64,000 nt of DNA, from NCBI GenBank assembly GCA_947494205.1, contig CANLUH010000001.1, positions 310,001-374,000 of the forward strand, read 5' to 3'. Under the pieces are notes generated by a model. The model was not told the DNA's origin. It saw only the letters and a list, made by a program, of their open reading frames with translations, and searched no databases. The translations under genes and the position numbers were made by a program. This document shows, piece by piece, positions 1-9,198 of the stretch. Positions within the stretch are counted from its first letter, which is position 1; the number at the start of each line of letters is the position of its first letter. The DNA is from an uncultured Flavobacteriaceae bacterium (GTDB taxonomy: Bacteria; Bacteroidota; Bacteroidia; Flavobacteriales; Flavobacteriaceae).

Positions 1-1347
1 AATAAAACCAATAATCTTTTTATTAACTTTTGAAGTGATATTCGTAAGAATTCCGTTTTCTAATCCAGAATCATTAACTCGTTTTACATTAATAATAGCT
101 TTGTCTTTAAAAAAATTAGACAGCTTAGATGCAATAAAATTGGGAGTTATCTCTGAGTTTAATAACCATTGTACAGGTTTGTTTCGTCCTAATTTCTCGT
201 GCGCTTTTGCAAATTCGCCGCTAACAATAGCTGCATAAGTAGATATTTCTAACCCAAGTGCAAAACCGGCTATTAATTTTGCAAAACGGTTTACTTTACC
301 ACTTCCATAACATTGCATTAACTCTAAAGCCTCCTGTTGTTTGGGTAACGATGTGCCACCGCCTACACTACCTATAACTAAATTGGGCAATGTTAGTTTA
401 ATGTATAAGCCTTCTCCCCTTTTTTCGAGATGTAAAATACCTGTACTAGACTCATGTATAGATGCTAAATCTTGTCCTGTAGCTACAAAAATCGCGGCTA
501 TAGAATTTGCTACATTAATATTATAACCTATCATGCCATCTTGTTCGGCAAGTTTTCTTGAGGGATAGAAACAACTTAGTAACTTATCGGATGTAGTTCT
601 TAAAACACGCTTTATAATGTCTTCAGGAATATTACATTCGGCAGTGACGTGAATCCCTCTACCAGAATTAATATTGTATTGCGATACTTTTTTATCGCTA
701 GCGCCATTTCCTTCTATTACAAAATCTACAGGCGTAATATTTTTAATACTCTTAAATTGTTCTGCAATATGCAATATAGCATGCCATGTACACGTTGTTG
801 TCATATTCTGCCCTGAGGCGTCACCTGTACAATACGTAAACTTTAAATGCACCACATTGTTAAGTTGAATAGTCGTTACGTCTATTAACTCTGCATGATT
901 AGAATAAGCTTCAGCTACTTTTTTTATATCCTGAAATGCCCCTTCTATATAGGTTTTAAAACAAGCAGCTTCTTCTTCGAATTCAAAAATAAACATTGGA
1001 GAACGTGTCATTTTTTGCCATTTCACTTCCGCAGAAAAACCACCACTTTTACTAATTACTTTCGCTCCTCTATTCATACTCGCTACTAATGCGCCTTCTA
1101 GAGTTCCAGCCGAACAGTAAGTTAATTCTTGTGTTCCAGAATCATTAAAAAGAAGCGGCCCAACAATACCTAATGGAATTTCCGTGCTTCCTATATAGGA
1201 TTCAATATTATTTTTAATATCCGACAGGTCTAAATTAGCTTCAGCAATAATGTTAGTCTTTATATTATTAGTTTTCAAGAAATCTAAGCGCATATTGGTA
1301 GACGTACTTGTTACAAGTCCTCTTCCTGGTATAATTGGTATTTTCAT
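1..1347 (-). CDS. Hydroxymethylglutaryl-CoA reductase, 3' end beyond the window
   Basis: This gene encodes HMG-CoA reductase, which reduces HMG-CoA to mevalonate with NAD(P)H, the committed step of the mevalonate route to isoprenoids. I translated it by hand from the ATG at 1347; it stays open for 449 codons and runs off the left edge. Recognisable family signatures are an EIPLGIVGPL-type substrate loop near residue 57, a SMNRGAKVI-like stretch, a GDASGQNM cofactor segment, GYNINVANSIAAIFVATGQD, and SVGGGTSLPKQ near residue 340. The last two resemble class I (biosynthetic) rather than class II enzymes. It is transcribed divergently from the HTH-type gene at 1558, with about 210 bp between them. 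The function call is firm; the class assignment is an inference from remembered motifs. Confidence 0.9.
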   Translation of the reverse strand, partial: MKIPIIPGRGLVTSTSTNMRLDFLKTNNIKTNIIAEANLDLSDIKNNIESYIGSTEIPLGIVGPLLFNDSGTQELTYCSAGTLEGALVASMNRGAKVISKSGGFSAEVKWQKMTRSPMFIFEFEEEAACFKTYIEGAFQDIKKVAEAYSNHAELIDVTTIQLNNVVHLKFTYCTGDASGQNMTTTCTWHAILHIAEQFKSIKNITPVDFVIEGNGASDKKVSQYNINSGRGIHVTAECNIPEDIIKRVLRTTSDKLLSCFYPSRKLAEQDGMIGYNINVANSIAAIFVATGQDLASIHESSTGILHLEKRGEGLYIKLTLPNLVIGSVGGGTSLPKQQEALELMQCYGSGKVNRFAKLIAGFALGLEISTYAAIVSGEFAKAHEKLGRNKPVQWLLNSEITPNFIASKLSNFFKDKAIINVKRVNDSGLENGILTNITSKVNKKIIGFI

Positions 1348-1557
1348 GTGTTTATAGTTATTGATTTTCAATGATTACATGCTGTTTACTATTAATCATT
1401 CTATATAGGTGATAAAAATTTTAGCATGCTCGTTTCATAATCGTTCAGTTATAAATTCAATTCAAAATTATTGCTATAATCGCATTGTAAAGAGTTAAAA
1501 ACACCAATCTAGATTTTATTTTTTTGCGATAATCACAAATTATAAGTATTTTCGAAG

Positions 1558-2526
1558 ATGTTTCAAACAACTTTTCTTCAGCATTTAAAACAAGAATTAC
1601 CTGAGAACACCTCTATAATAGAGGCAGTAGCTACTGCTTTACAGATAAGTTATGATGCAGCGCATAGAAGAACGTCTTTAAAAAGTAAATTATCTCTAGA
1701 TGAAAGTGTCATCTTAGCTAATTATTATAATGTGTCATTAGATCGTTTATTTGAAGCTAAAAGTGCAGACTTTGTCTCTGTTGAAAAAACCAAACATATA
1801 GAACATGAAACCGAATTAGAGTTATATTTTGAAGAGTCTTACAATTCACTCTTTCCTTTATTAAAACAACAGGACAGTAGTATTTTATATTCGGCTAAAG
1901 ACATTCCTTTATTTTATAACTTAAATGGGGATTTATTAAGTAGGTTTAAATATTATGTATGGTTAAAGTTATTAAGTCCTGATTTAATACATAAAAGCTT
2001 TGAAAATTTTACACCGAGACTTTCACTTATTGAAGCAGGAAAAAAATTAGGGAGTTTGTATCTTAATTTAAATACTACAGAAATCTGGGACATTACTACT
2101 GTTAATAGTACTTTAAAACAGATTCACTTTTATTTTGAAGCTGGACAGGTAGAAACTACTACTGCTCTAGAATTATGCGAATTACTAAAAAACCTTATAC
2201 AGACTGTTTCTAAAAAAGTAACATCAGCTAGTGAGACTTTTAAATTATATTATAATGAATTACATTTAATGAACAATAATGTTTTAGTAAGTATTCCCAA
2301 TCTACAATCTCTATATGTTCCCTTTACCTTATTATCATATTATAAAACAAGTGACAAGCAAACTTGTAGGGAAGCAGAACTCTTTTTAAATAGACAATTA
2401 CAGAATTCTAAGCTATTAAACACTGCGGGGGAAAAAGAACGCAATTTATTTTTTAATAAAATATATTCTAAAATAAATGCATTACAAAAACTAATTGAAG
2501 CAACACAAATACTAGATTTTGAATAA
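1558..2526 (+). CDS. Helix-turn-helix-type regulator-like protein, unknown target
   Basis: The product is 322 residues. Residues 1-65 look like a Cro/CI-type helix-turn-helix: a short N-terminal helix, then IIEAVATALQIS and a conserved DAAHRRTS recognition-like segment, ending in LSLDESVILANYYNVSLDRLF. The remaining 250 residues are a mostly helical, Leu/Lys/Glu-rich region with no signal peptide or membrane segment, perhaps a ligand-binding or dimerisation part. I know this architecture only as an uncharacterised Bacteroidota regulator type. It is divergent to HMG-CoA reductase and lies upstream of the sigma factor gene. A near-consensus promoter (TTG at 1524-1526, TATTTTCG at 1547-1554, 20 bp apart) sits almost on the start codon, so the message may be nearly leaderless. 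The DNA-binding role is inferred; the regulated genes are unknown. Confidence 0.65.
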   Translation: MFQTTFLQHLKQELPENTSIIEAVATALQISYDAAHRRTSLKSKLSLDESVILANYYNVSLDRLFEAKSADFVSVEKTKHIEHETELELYFEESYNSLFPLLKQQDSSILYSAKDIPLFYNLNGDLLSRFKYYVWLKLLSPDLIHKSFENFTPRLSLIEAGKKLGSLYLNLNTTEIWDITTVNSTLKQIHFYFEAGQVETTTALELCELLKNLIQTVSKKVTSASETFKLYYNELHLMNNNVLVSIPNLQSLYVPFTLLSYYKTSDKQTCREAELFLNRQLQNSKLLNTAGEKERNLFFNKIYSKINALQKLIEATQILDFE

Positions 2527-2704
2527 GTTACCTATTACATTGTAATATTTTAATGATTATTACGACTAATAAAAAGCATAGTTAAAATTAAGGTTTAACA
2601 GCTTAAATAAAAATATTTTAAAACTTTTTGTAACAAAATGTAACCTTTATACGTATAACTATTGACAGCAAATTATTCACCTACAAAAATCACACATATT
2701 TTAG

Positions 2705-3568
2705 ATGAGACAGCTTAAAATTACCAAGCAGGTAACAAATAGAGAGACCGCTTCCTTAGACAAGTATTTACAAGAAATAGGAAAGGTTGACCTTATTACA
2801 GCAGACGAAGAAGTAGAATTAGCACAGCGAATTAAAGCTGGTGACCAAATCGCTTTAGAAAAATTAACTAAAGCTAACTTACGTTTTGTTGTATCTGTTG
2901 CCAAACAATACCAAAATCAAGGTTTAACTTTACCTGATTTAATAAACGAAGGTAATTTGGGATTAATTAAAGCAGCACAACGTTTCGATGAAACTCGTGG
3001 TTTTAAATTTATCTCTTATGCCGTTTGGTGGATTCGTCAATCTATATTACAAGCATTAGCAGAACAATCTCGTATTGTACGTTTACCGCTTAATAAGATT
3101 GGTTCTATAAACAAGATTAATAAAACTTTTGCCTTTTTAGAGCAAGCACATGAGCGTCCGCCAAGTGCAGAAGAAATTGCAAAAGAATTAGATATGACTA
3201 TTAATGACGTTAAAGAATCTATGAAGAATTCTGGACGTCACGTTAGTATGGATGCGCCTTTAGTAGAAGGTGAAGATTCTAACTTATACGATGTATTAAA
3301 TAGTGGTGAATCTCCAAATCCAGATAGAGAATTATTACACGAATCTTTACGTACAGAAATTGAAAGAGCTTTAGAAACATTAACACCTCGTGAAGCAGAT
3401 GTTATTAGACTATACTTTGGTTTAGGAAACCAACACCCAATGACTTTAGAAGAAATTGGTGAGACTTTCGATTTAACTCGTGAGCGTGTAAGACAGATTA
3501 AAGAAAAAGCAATTCGTAGGTTAAAACATACATCTAGAAGTAAAATATTAAAAACTTATTTAGGATAG
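2705..3568 (+). CDS. rpoD: RNA polymerase primary sigma factor (sigma-70, RpoD/SigA type)
   Basis: This is the housekeeping sigma factor that directs RNA polymerase to promoters. The 287-residue length and lack of region 1.1 are typical of the Bacteroidota primary sigma. Region 1.2 is near residues 17-50 ([20 protein letters not shown]). Region 2 holds the core-binding and -10 recognition helices with [20 protein letters not shown] and [11 protein letters not shown]. Region 3 is near residues 125-190. Region 4 ends in the -35 recognition helix-turn-helix [20 protein letters not shown]. The ATG at 2705 gives the usual start of this protein ([15 protein letters not shown]). It stands alone on the plus strand and is followed by two hairpin terminators. 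Identification is essentially certain. Confidence 0.97.
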   Translation: MRQLKITKQVTNRETASLDKYLQEIGKVDLITADEEVELAQRIKAGDQIALEKLTKANLRFVVSVAKQYQNQGLTLPDLINEGNLGLIKAAQRFDETRGFKFISYAVWWIRQSILQALAEQSRIVRLPLNKIGSINKINKTFAFLEQAHERPPSAEEIAKELDMTINDVKESMKNSGRHVSMDAPLVEGEDSNLYDVLNSGESPNPDRELLHESLRTEIERALETLTPREADVIRLYFGLGNQHPMTLEEIGETFDLTRERVRQIKEKAIRRLKHTSRSKILKTYLG

Positions 3569-3597
3569 TATATAGTACTACCTAAATTACAGTAACA

Positions 3598-3626
3598 AAC
3601 AGTTATTCATAACTGTTCGTTTTTTG
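3598..3626 (+). terminator. Rho-independent terminator after rpoD (first hairpin)
   Basis: An 8-bp perfect stem (AACAGTTA / TAACTGTT) with a 4-nt loop is followed by CGTTTTTTG. It lies 30 bp past the sigma factor stop codon. Confidence 0.6.
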
Positions 3627-3636
3627 ATTGATGAAA

Positions 3637-3670
3637 GAACCCACGGCTGATTACCGTGGGTTCATTTTTT
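3637..3670 (+). terminator. Rho-independent terminator after rpoD (second, strong hairpin)
   Basis: A 10-bp perfect GC-containing stem (GAACCCACGG / CCGTGGGTTC) with a 7-nt loop is followed by ATTTTTT. With the hairpin 10 bp upstream it forms a tandem terminator that insulates the BLUF gene from the sigma factor transcript. Confidence 0.9.
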
Positions 3671-3705
3671 ATATAAGTATAGCTCCCTCTAAAACGCCAT
3701 AAGCT

Positions 3706-4128
3706 ATGCTAAAAACAATATGCTACGTTAGTAGTCTTAACAGCAGTCTAAAAATAAATGATTTAAATCACTTATTTAAAACCACAAAAAGTAATAATAC
3801 TTGTATAGGTATCTCCGGAATTCTTATCCATAAAAATGGTAATTTTCTACAAATATTAGAAGGCGAAGTAGAAAAAGTGGATACTCTATATCAAAATATT
3901 TGTTTAGATAATAGACACCATAGTATCATTATAATAATAAATACAGAAATATGTGATCGTATTTTTGAAAGTTATGGTACTGAATTTTCTATAATAGAAA
4001 GCAACAGGCAAATACATAAACTTAAGCAATATCTAAATTGGCTAAAACAGGCAGAATTACAAAAGGTTAACAAGCTTATTACAATTATAGAAAACTTTGT
4101 TGGTGTAAAAGTGTTCACAGCAATATAA
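3706..4128 (+). CDS. BLUF-domain blue-light sensor protein
   Basis: A 140-residue protein made almost only of a BLUF domain, which binds FAD non-covalently and reports blue light by rearranging hydrogen bonds around the flavin. The photocycle residues are present with the spacing known from AppA: Tyr7, Asn31 (24 later) and Gln49 (42 after the Tyr), inside the typical GISGILIHKNGNFLQILEGE core. The C-terminal 50 residues form the helices that usually cap the beta sheet; there is no fused output domain, so signalling must go through a partner protein. It lies between the sigma factor and rpe on the same strand but has no clear operon partner. Photochemistry is inferred from residues only. Confidence 0.88.
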   Translation: MLKTICYVSSLNSSLKINDLNHLFKTTKSNNTCIGISGILIHKNGNFLQILEGEVEKVDTLYQNICLDNRHHSIIIIINTEICDRIFESYGTEFSIIESNRQIHKLKQYLNWLKQAELQKVNKLITIIENFVGVKVFTAI

Positions 4129-4134
4129 TTCTTT

Positions 4135-4142
4135 TATTTTTG
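4135..4142 (+). promoter_or_regulatory. Candidate -7 element for rpe
   Basis: TATTTTTG matches the Bacteroidota -7 consensus TAnnTTTG and lies 30 bp before the rpe start codon. No good TTTG partner is seen 19-21 bp upstream, so the call is weak. Confidence 0.3.
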
Positions 4143-4172
4143 CTGCAACAAACAACTTAACAACACACAACA

Positions 4173-4835
4173 ATGGCTTCAAAGTTAATTGCCCCTTCGG
4201 TACTTGCGGCAGATTTCGCAAACCTTCAACGAGATATAGAACTAATTAATAATAGTGAGGCCGACTGGTTTCACATAGATATTATGGATGGCGTTTTTGT
4301 TCCAAATATTTCTTTTGGCATGCCTGTTTTAAAAGCCATTTCTAAACATGCTACAAAAACTATAGATGTACATTTAATGATTGTAGACCCTGATCGCTAT
4401 ATTAAAACTTTTGCAGAGCTTGGTAGTAATGTACTAACTGTACATTACGAAGCGTGTACACATTTACACCGCACCTTACAAGCCATTAAAGCAGAAGGTA
4501 TGCAGGCTGGTGTAGCATTAAATCCACATACTAATGTAAATGTATTAGAAGATACAATACAAGATATAGACCTTGTTTGTATTATGAGTGTAAATCCTGG
4601 TTTTGGAGGACAAAGCTTTATTGAAAACACTTACAATAAAGTAAAACAATTAAAAGAATTGATTATAAGAAAAGGTGCCAACACTAAAATTGAAATTGAT
4701 GGTGGTGTAACAAATAAAAATGCAAAAGCTTTAGTTGATGCTGGGGCAGATGTTTTAGTTGCTGGAAGTTATGTTTTTAAAAGTGAAACACCTACAGAAA
4801 CTATAAAAGGCTTAAAAGCTTTAGCTAACACTTAA
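4173..4835 (+). CDS. rpe: Ribulose-phosphate 3-epimerase
   Basis: This enzyme interconverts ribulose 5-phosphate and xylulose 5-phosphate in the pentose phosphate pathway. The 220-residue length is normal for this TIM-barrel family. Metal and acid/base residues are visible: His34, Asp36, Met38 and Asp39 in FHIDIMDGVFVPN, His67 in VHLMI, the MSVNPGFGGQ phosphate loop, and the second catalytic Asp in EIDGGV. The ATG at 4173 starts directly before the standard KLIAPSVLAADF strand. It is monocistronic on the plus strand, ending at a strong terminator. No odd features. Confidence 0.97.
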   Translation: MASKLIAPSVLAADFANLQRDIELINNSEADWFHIDIMDGVFVPNISFGMPVLKAISKHATKTIDVHLMIVDPDRYIKTFAELGSNVLTVHYEACTHLHRTLQAIKAEGMQAGVALNPHTNVNVLEDTIQDIDLVCIMSVNPGFGGQSFIENTYNKVKQLKELIIRKGANTKIEIDGGVTNKNAKALVDAGADVLVAGSYVFKSETPTETIKGLKALANT

Positions 4836-4857
4836 TATAATGTCTCATTATACTTAT

Positions 4858-4890
4858 AAAAGCCTTTACTATAATAGTAAAGGCTTTTTT
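4858..4890 (+). terminator. Rho-independent terminator after rpe
   Basis: A 14-bp perfect stem (4858-4871 pairs with 4875-4888) with a 3-nt loop ends in a T run. It begins 22 bp after the rpe stop codon. Confidence 0.9.
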
Positions 4891-5185
4891 CATTCTACCT
4901 TGAGAGCAATTCTTTGAAACTAAATTTATGTTCCATTATAGTTTAGATACTTAATACTGCATCTATTTTTTATTTTGATATTAAATTTCATAGATTTACA
5001 TTAATGAGTTGAAAGCTATTCCCTACAATAATTCGCTCAACATTTAATATTTAAGCGTATTATTTCTTATCTTTTAGAAAGTTTTTTATTTTAATGTAAA
5101 GATTAAACTCATGAAATAATGTTTTTAAACTATTAATGAAGTTATCGAAAACTATGCTGTAATCCCTAAAAACTAAACGCTTCCA
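4891..5185. other. Intergenic region between rpe terminator and the LytTR regulator
   Basis: About 295 bp of very AT-rich sequence without a supportable open frame. It should contain the promoter of the regulator at 5186, but no full TTTG / TAnnTTTG pair is evident. Confidence 0.5.
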
Positions 5186-7786
5186 TTGTTACAATCCCTC
5201 TACAAACAAATTCCGTCTCTATTCTTTTTTTATTTTCTCATACTACTAACTGCTAGTTTTAATATTAATGCTCAAGATGCTATTTATCAACATTTTGGAG
5301 TCGACGAAGGGCTACCTAGTTCTGAAGTTTATGATATATACCAAGATAAAAATGGTTATATCTGGTTTGCTACAGACAAAGGGTTATCTAGATATAACGG
5401 TTATGAGTTTGAAAACTTTGATATGAGCGACGGCCTAACTGGAAATGTCGTTTTACATTTTTATCCGCAATCTAATGGGCAAGTATGGTGTTACACTTTT
5501 CATAACAAGTCCTTATTCTTATTTAATGAGGATTTTAAAGGTTTTAATACTTATAAATACAATAGTATTCTTAAAAAGAATTTAAAAGAATCTAGCGTTT
5601 TAAAAAGCTTACACATAGATGAATTAGATAATCTACACATAGGTAGTTATGGCATAAACGGTAAGATTATTATTAAAAATGATGGTAATGTTATCCGCAA
5701 ACGCACACGTAATACTCAAGATAATATTTCAACAAAGATTGTTTTCGATGAAGAGATTCCTAATTCTTTTTTCTTTACATCTAATAATGATACTATCAGC
5801 AAAAAATCATCTTATTCTATTCGTAATACGAGTAGTAATTTAATGGCATATAAGTGGGAAGATAATACTACCGAAACGCTATTTATGGACTACATGAGTG
5901 TCGTTATAAAAAATAATTTAGGAAAAGAAACTATAATTAAAAACACACATAGACCTCTAGTAATAAAACCATTGGACTATCCTTATTTCTTTGTTGGTTA
6001 TGATTTTGATGGTGGTAAGATTATAGACACTAAAGGACGAATAATTAAAACGTTTTTAAAAAATAAGTCGATAACAAATTTTCTAAAAGATCACGAAGGC
6101 GGTTATTGGTTTACAACTAAAAACTCTGGAGTCTATTATATAAAAAAACCTTCTATTTCTGTTTTAAATCATTCAATACAAAATTATAAGACTAATAATA
6201 TAAATTCGTTAGCTAAAACTAATGACAATACATTATTTATTGGTTATAAAAATGGCGTTATAGCTAAAAGAACAATTAATGATGGGCTAGAAATAATAGA
6301 TATTCCAAAAACAAAATCGTCTGCTTTGGTTGAATACGATGTTGCTTCCAAAAATATCATTTTATATAATGATAGTAAAGTAAAATCCTTATCATTAAAT
6401 AAAGAGATTATATCGTCTTATACTCTAAAATTATCTGAACCTATTAATGAAACCACTTTTCTATCTGAGCCTAATGGCTTTTATGAAATTAATGAGAATG
6501 AAAACACCTATAAATATTATAAATCTCCTTACAGAGTACAAGATGTATCTTATTGGAAAGATAATTTAGTTATTGCTACTCCTTCTGGCATATTTCTATC
6601 TTCTGACAATAATTTTAAACCTCTAGCTGAACACTCTAAGCTATTACAGTTTAGATCAGACGATATTGATCTTAGTAAAGATCAATCTAAATTATTTATA
6701 GCAACCCAAGGTGCTGGGATTGTTATTTATGGAGACCGCATATTCAATATTACTAAAAAACAGGGCTTAAGTAGTAATATTATTAAAGAAATTTATGTAG
6801 AAGACAACAATACTATTTGGGCTTGTACTAACAACGGTTTAGACCGAATTTCTTTTATGGATAATGACTTCTCAATATCCAATATGAATAAACAAAAGGG
6901 ATTGTTAAGTAATGAGGTTATTGATGTAGAAATTATAAACGATACTGTTTGGGCTGGTACTAAACAAGGGTTATGTTATTTCCCGAAACAAATAATGGAT
7001 AAAAAGCCTTTAGACACTCCTTTTTTCAGACTGAAAAAAGTACTAGTAAATAATGTTCAAAGACATAATCAAGAAACTTCTTGTATGCTTAAATTAAAGT
7101 ATAATGAAAACAAGATAGATATTATTACAGAAGGGATCTCTTATATTAATAATAATGCAATTATTTATGCGTATAGATTAAATGAAAGAGATTGGTCTTA
7201 CACTAAAAATAGAATTATTAGTTTTTCTTCGTTATCACCAGGCAGCTATCACTTTGAAGTTAAAATGTGTATTGACGAATCTCGTTGCGGAGATGAAATA
7301 TTAGAATATTATTTTACAATTAATCCTCCGTTTTGGCACCAGTGGTGGTTTTATGTTATTCTATCTCTTATTTTAATTGGATTAGTATATACTTTTATTA
7401 AAGTCAACGTTTTAAAACATAGTAGAAATATTACTCGGGAGCTTATTAGATTGATTATAAAACGTTTAAAACGTAAAGAAAAATATATCTCTTTTAAAGA
7501 TAGAGGTACAGAAATAAAAATAAATACCAACTCTATTTTATTTGTAAAATCATCTGGTAATTATATAGACATAAAAACCGATGATAAAATGTATACTATA
7601 CGAATGAATATTGGAAAATTCTTAGATAGTGTTCCTGATAAGTTAGAATATTTAAGAGTACACAGGTCTTATATTGTTCGTATTGATAAGGTTACAGCAA
7701 AATCTAAAAATGAACTTTCAATTAATGATATTAAAATTCCTGTAAGCCAGAGCTATCATAAAAACTTGAAGAAGATTTTGTTTTAA
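5186..7786 (+). CDS. Propeller sensor / LytTR DNA-binding regulator (hybrid membrane one-component type)
   Basis: An 866-residue membrane-spanning regulator. Residues 1-30 are a signal peptide ending in NINAQ. Two-component-type propeller repeats follow: GLPSSEVYDIYQDKNGYIWF near residue 42, then GLSSNIIKEIYVEDNNTIWA and GLLSNEVIDVEIINDTVWAG near 525-595. A Y_Y_Y-like beta domain lies at about 630-710, one transmembrane helix (WWFYVILSLILIGLVYTFI) near 720-740, and a LytTR DNA-binding domain at about 765-866. There is no histidine kinase, so a periplasmic signal would pass directly to DNA binding. The start is TTG: an in-frame TAA at 5174 blocks anything further upstream, and the signal peptide needs this start. 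It borders the RHS region; control of that operon is an inference. Confidence 0.85.
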   Translation: MLQSLYKQIPSLFFFYFLILLTASFNINAQDAIYQHFGVDEGLPSSEVYDIYQDKNGYIWFATDKGLSRYNGYEFENFDMSDGLTGNVVLHFYPQSNGQVWCYTFHNKSLFLFNEDFKGFNTYKYNSILKKNLKESSVLKSLHIDELDNLHIGSYGINGKIIIKNDGNVIRKRTRNTQDNISTKIVFDEEIPNSFFFTSNNDTISKKSSYSIRNTSSNLMAYKWEDNTTETLFMDYMSVVIKNNLGKETIIKNTHRPLVIKPLDYPYFFVGYDFDGGKIIDTKGRIIKTFLKNKSITNFLKDHEGGYWFTTKNSGVYYIKKPSISVLNHSIQNYKTNNINSLAKTNDNTLFIGYKNGVIAKRTINDGLEIIDIPKTKSSALVEYDVASKNIILYNDSKVKSLSLNKEIISSYTLKLSEPINETTFLSEPNGFYEINENENTYKYYKSPYRVQDVSYWKDNLVIATPSGIFLSSDNNFKPLAEHSKLLQFRSDDIDLSKDQSKLFIATQGAGIVIYGDRIFNITKKQGLSSNIIKEIYVEDNNTIWACTNNGLDRISFMDNDFSISNMNKQKGLLSNEVIDVEIINDTVWAGTKQGLCYFPKQIMDKKPLDTPFFRLKKVLVNNVQRHNQETSCMLKLKYNENKIDIITEGISYINNNAIIYAYRLNERDWSYTKNRIISFSSLSPGSYHFEVKMCIDESRCGDEILEYYFTINPPFWHQWWFYVILSLILIGLVYTFIKVNVLKHSRNITRELIRLIIKRLKRKEKYISFKDRGTEIKINTNSILFVKSSGNYIDIKTDDKMYTIRMNIGKFLDSVPDKLEYLRVHRSYIVRIDKVTAKSKNELSINDIKIPVSQSYHKNLKKILF

Positions 7787-7905
7787 TAGTATATTACTAC
7801 TTTTAATTTTAGCCAAATTTACCTAACAATGAAGATTGTATTACTTTTTCAAGTAATATTTTAACTTAAATACTATCATATTATATAAGGGTTTAATGCT
7901 CAAAA

Positions 7906-8096
7906 GATTACTATCCCTTTGGAATGCTAATGCCTACTAAACACGAAAATAGTGGAGAGTATAGGTATGGGTTCCAAGGGCAAGAAGCAGATAACGAGGT
8001 TAAAGGTGAGGGCAATAGTGTAAACTATAAATATAGAATGCATGACCCTAGACTTGGCCGATTCTTTGCTGTGGACCCTCTGTTTAGAGAGTATCC
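7906..8096 (+). repeat. Inverted repeat, RHS core copy 1 (191 bp)
   Basis: This stretch is, base for base on reading both lines, the reverse complement of 9984-10174. It encodes the DYYPFGM...DPLFREYP end of the RHS core in the same reading frame. Weaker similarity continues about 60 bp past its right end, to the LEGLE codons. Confidence 0.95.
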
Positions 8097-8790
8097 GTAT
8101 TATAGTCCTTACGCTTTTTCGGGAAATAGAGTTATAGATAAAATAGAATTGGAAGGATTAGAACCGTCTGATCTTAAAGTAGAAGAAGGATTATTTACCG
8201 TTGAAGGAAGTCTAATAGGTGAAGGAGGAGATGAATATCCTTGGTCTCAAGAAATTGCTTTCAAAGTTGATAGTGATGGAAACTTAACTATAGAAGTTCA
8301 AAACTCTAAAACTTTAGCTGAAGGACCGTTTGCCGCCTTGGCATTCAATTGGAAAGGCAAAGGCGCTTATAATATAGGTGAAGATAAAGCTACTATAGAA
8401 TTGGAGTTATCTGTAGAAGGAAGTGTTAAATTGGGGAAGGCAGATTTAGCTGAAATATATGCGGCTATTGAACAACCTGTCGTATTTAATGCGGAGATAG
8501 CAGGTATAACATCAGAAACCCCTTCTGGCACATGTAATGTGGAGTGTTTACCTACAGAGTTTAAAGCTGGAATAAATATAAAAGGAATTGTAAATATTGA
8601 AGTTAAAACAGACTCCGAAAAAATAGGAAATGCCTGGACTAGGTTTTGGAAAGGGGTAGGAGAAGAGCTTGATTGGATTGGAAATGAGGTAGAACATTAT
8701 CTAGATTTTAAAACTGGGGGCTCTTTACCATTATTTCCTAAAGAAGATGACAGTGACCTTAGACGATATTATGATCATAATCAAGATTAA
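7924..8790 (+). CDS. Orphan RHS core end with a variable tip
   Basis: A 288-residue frame holding only the last 58 residues of an RHS core ([19 protein letters not shown] and following) joined to an unrelated tip of about 215 residues. The core part is identical to that of the large RHS protein on the opposite strand. In frame it can be read back to DYYPFG at 7906, then meets a TAA at 7894, so it has no signal peptide and no YD repeats and may be a silent cassette. The tip is acidic and rich in beta-type repeats ([28 protein letters not shown]) with two Cys near TCNVEC; I recognise no catalytic domain. No immunity-like gene follows on the plus strand. It could be a displaced toxin tip or a binding tip. 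Confidence 0.7.
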   Translation: MLMPTKHENSGEYRYGFQGQEADNEVKGEGNSVNYKYRMHDPRLGRFFAVDPLFREYPYYSPYAFSGNRVIDKIELEGLEPSDLKVEEGLFTVEGSLIGEGGDEYPWSQEIAFKVDSDGNLTIEVQNSKTLAEGPFAALAFNWKGKGAYNIGEDKATIELELSVEGSVKLGKADLAEIYAAIEQPVVFNAEIAGITSETPSGTCNVECLPTEFKAGINIKGIVNIEVKTDSEKIGNAWTRFWKGVGEELDWIGNEVEHYLDFKTGGSLPLFPKEDDSDLRRYYDHNQD

Positions 8791-8811
8791 TAAAGAGTCA
8801 TCCCATTATAG

Positions 8812-8859
8812 AATATTTATTAAACAGTAAGTTTATTTACTGTTTAATAAATATTTTTT
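8812..8859. terminator. Terminator hairpin between convergent genes
   Basis: A 19-bp perfect stem (8812-8830 with 8837-8855) and 6-nt loop is followed by TTTT on the plus strand. It ends the orphan tip gene and contains the last codons of the opposing membrane protein gene, whose stop is at 8833-8835. Confidence 0.85.
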
Positions 8860-9198
8860 GAATAGAATTAGAAATAGAATTATCAAAAAAGAAAATAACA
8901 TACCCACTTGAGAAATAAAATCTATTCCAAAACTAATGGATGAGTATTGTAATAGACATATTATAAAAGAAAACAATACTAATCTCCATTTTTTTAATAT
9001 TAAGAAATATATTATTAAAAAAATAAACGCTATACTCATTGCAAAATATTGATATAAAAACCTCCAACCATCGTAATTATAATTATCATTTATAAGGTTA
9101 TAATACTCTTTACAGTATACTAAAAACATTATAAAATTAATTATGATTAATAGAGTAAATACGAAAAGTATACTTTCATCTTTCTTTTTATCAGTCAT
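8833..9198 (-). CDS. Four-helix membrane protein, candidate immunity protein for the RHS lipase-like tip
   Basis: A 121-residue integral membrane protein with about four hydrophobic helices ([38 protein letters not shown], a [15 protein letters not shown] helix and a C-terminal [16 protein letters not shown]). Its ATG overlaps the RHS stop codon by 8 bases (ATGACTGA), so translation is probably coupled. Small genes directly after an RHS toxin tip are usually the cognate immunity gene, and a membrane location would suit protection from a lipase or membrane-active tip. The sequence itself matches no family I recognise, so the immunity role rests on position and topology alone. Confidence 0.6.
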   Translation of the reverse strand: MTDKKKDESILFVFTLLIIINFIMFLVYCKEYYNLINDNYNYDGWRFLYQYFAMSIAFIFLIIYFLILKKWRLVLFSFIICLLQYSSISFGIDFISQVGMLFSFLIILFLILFKKYLLNSK

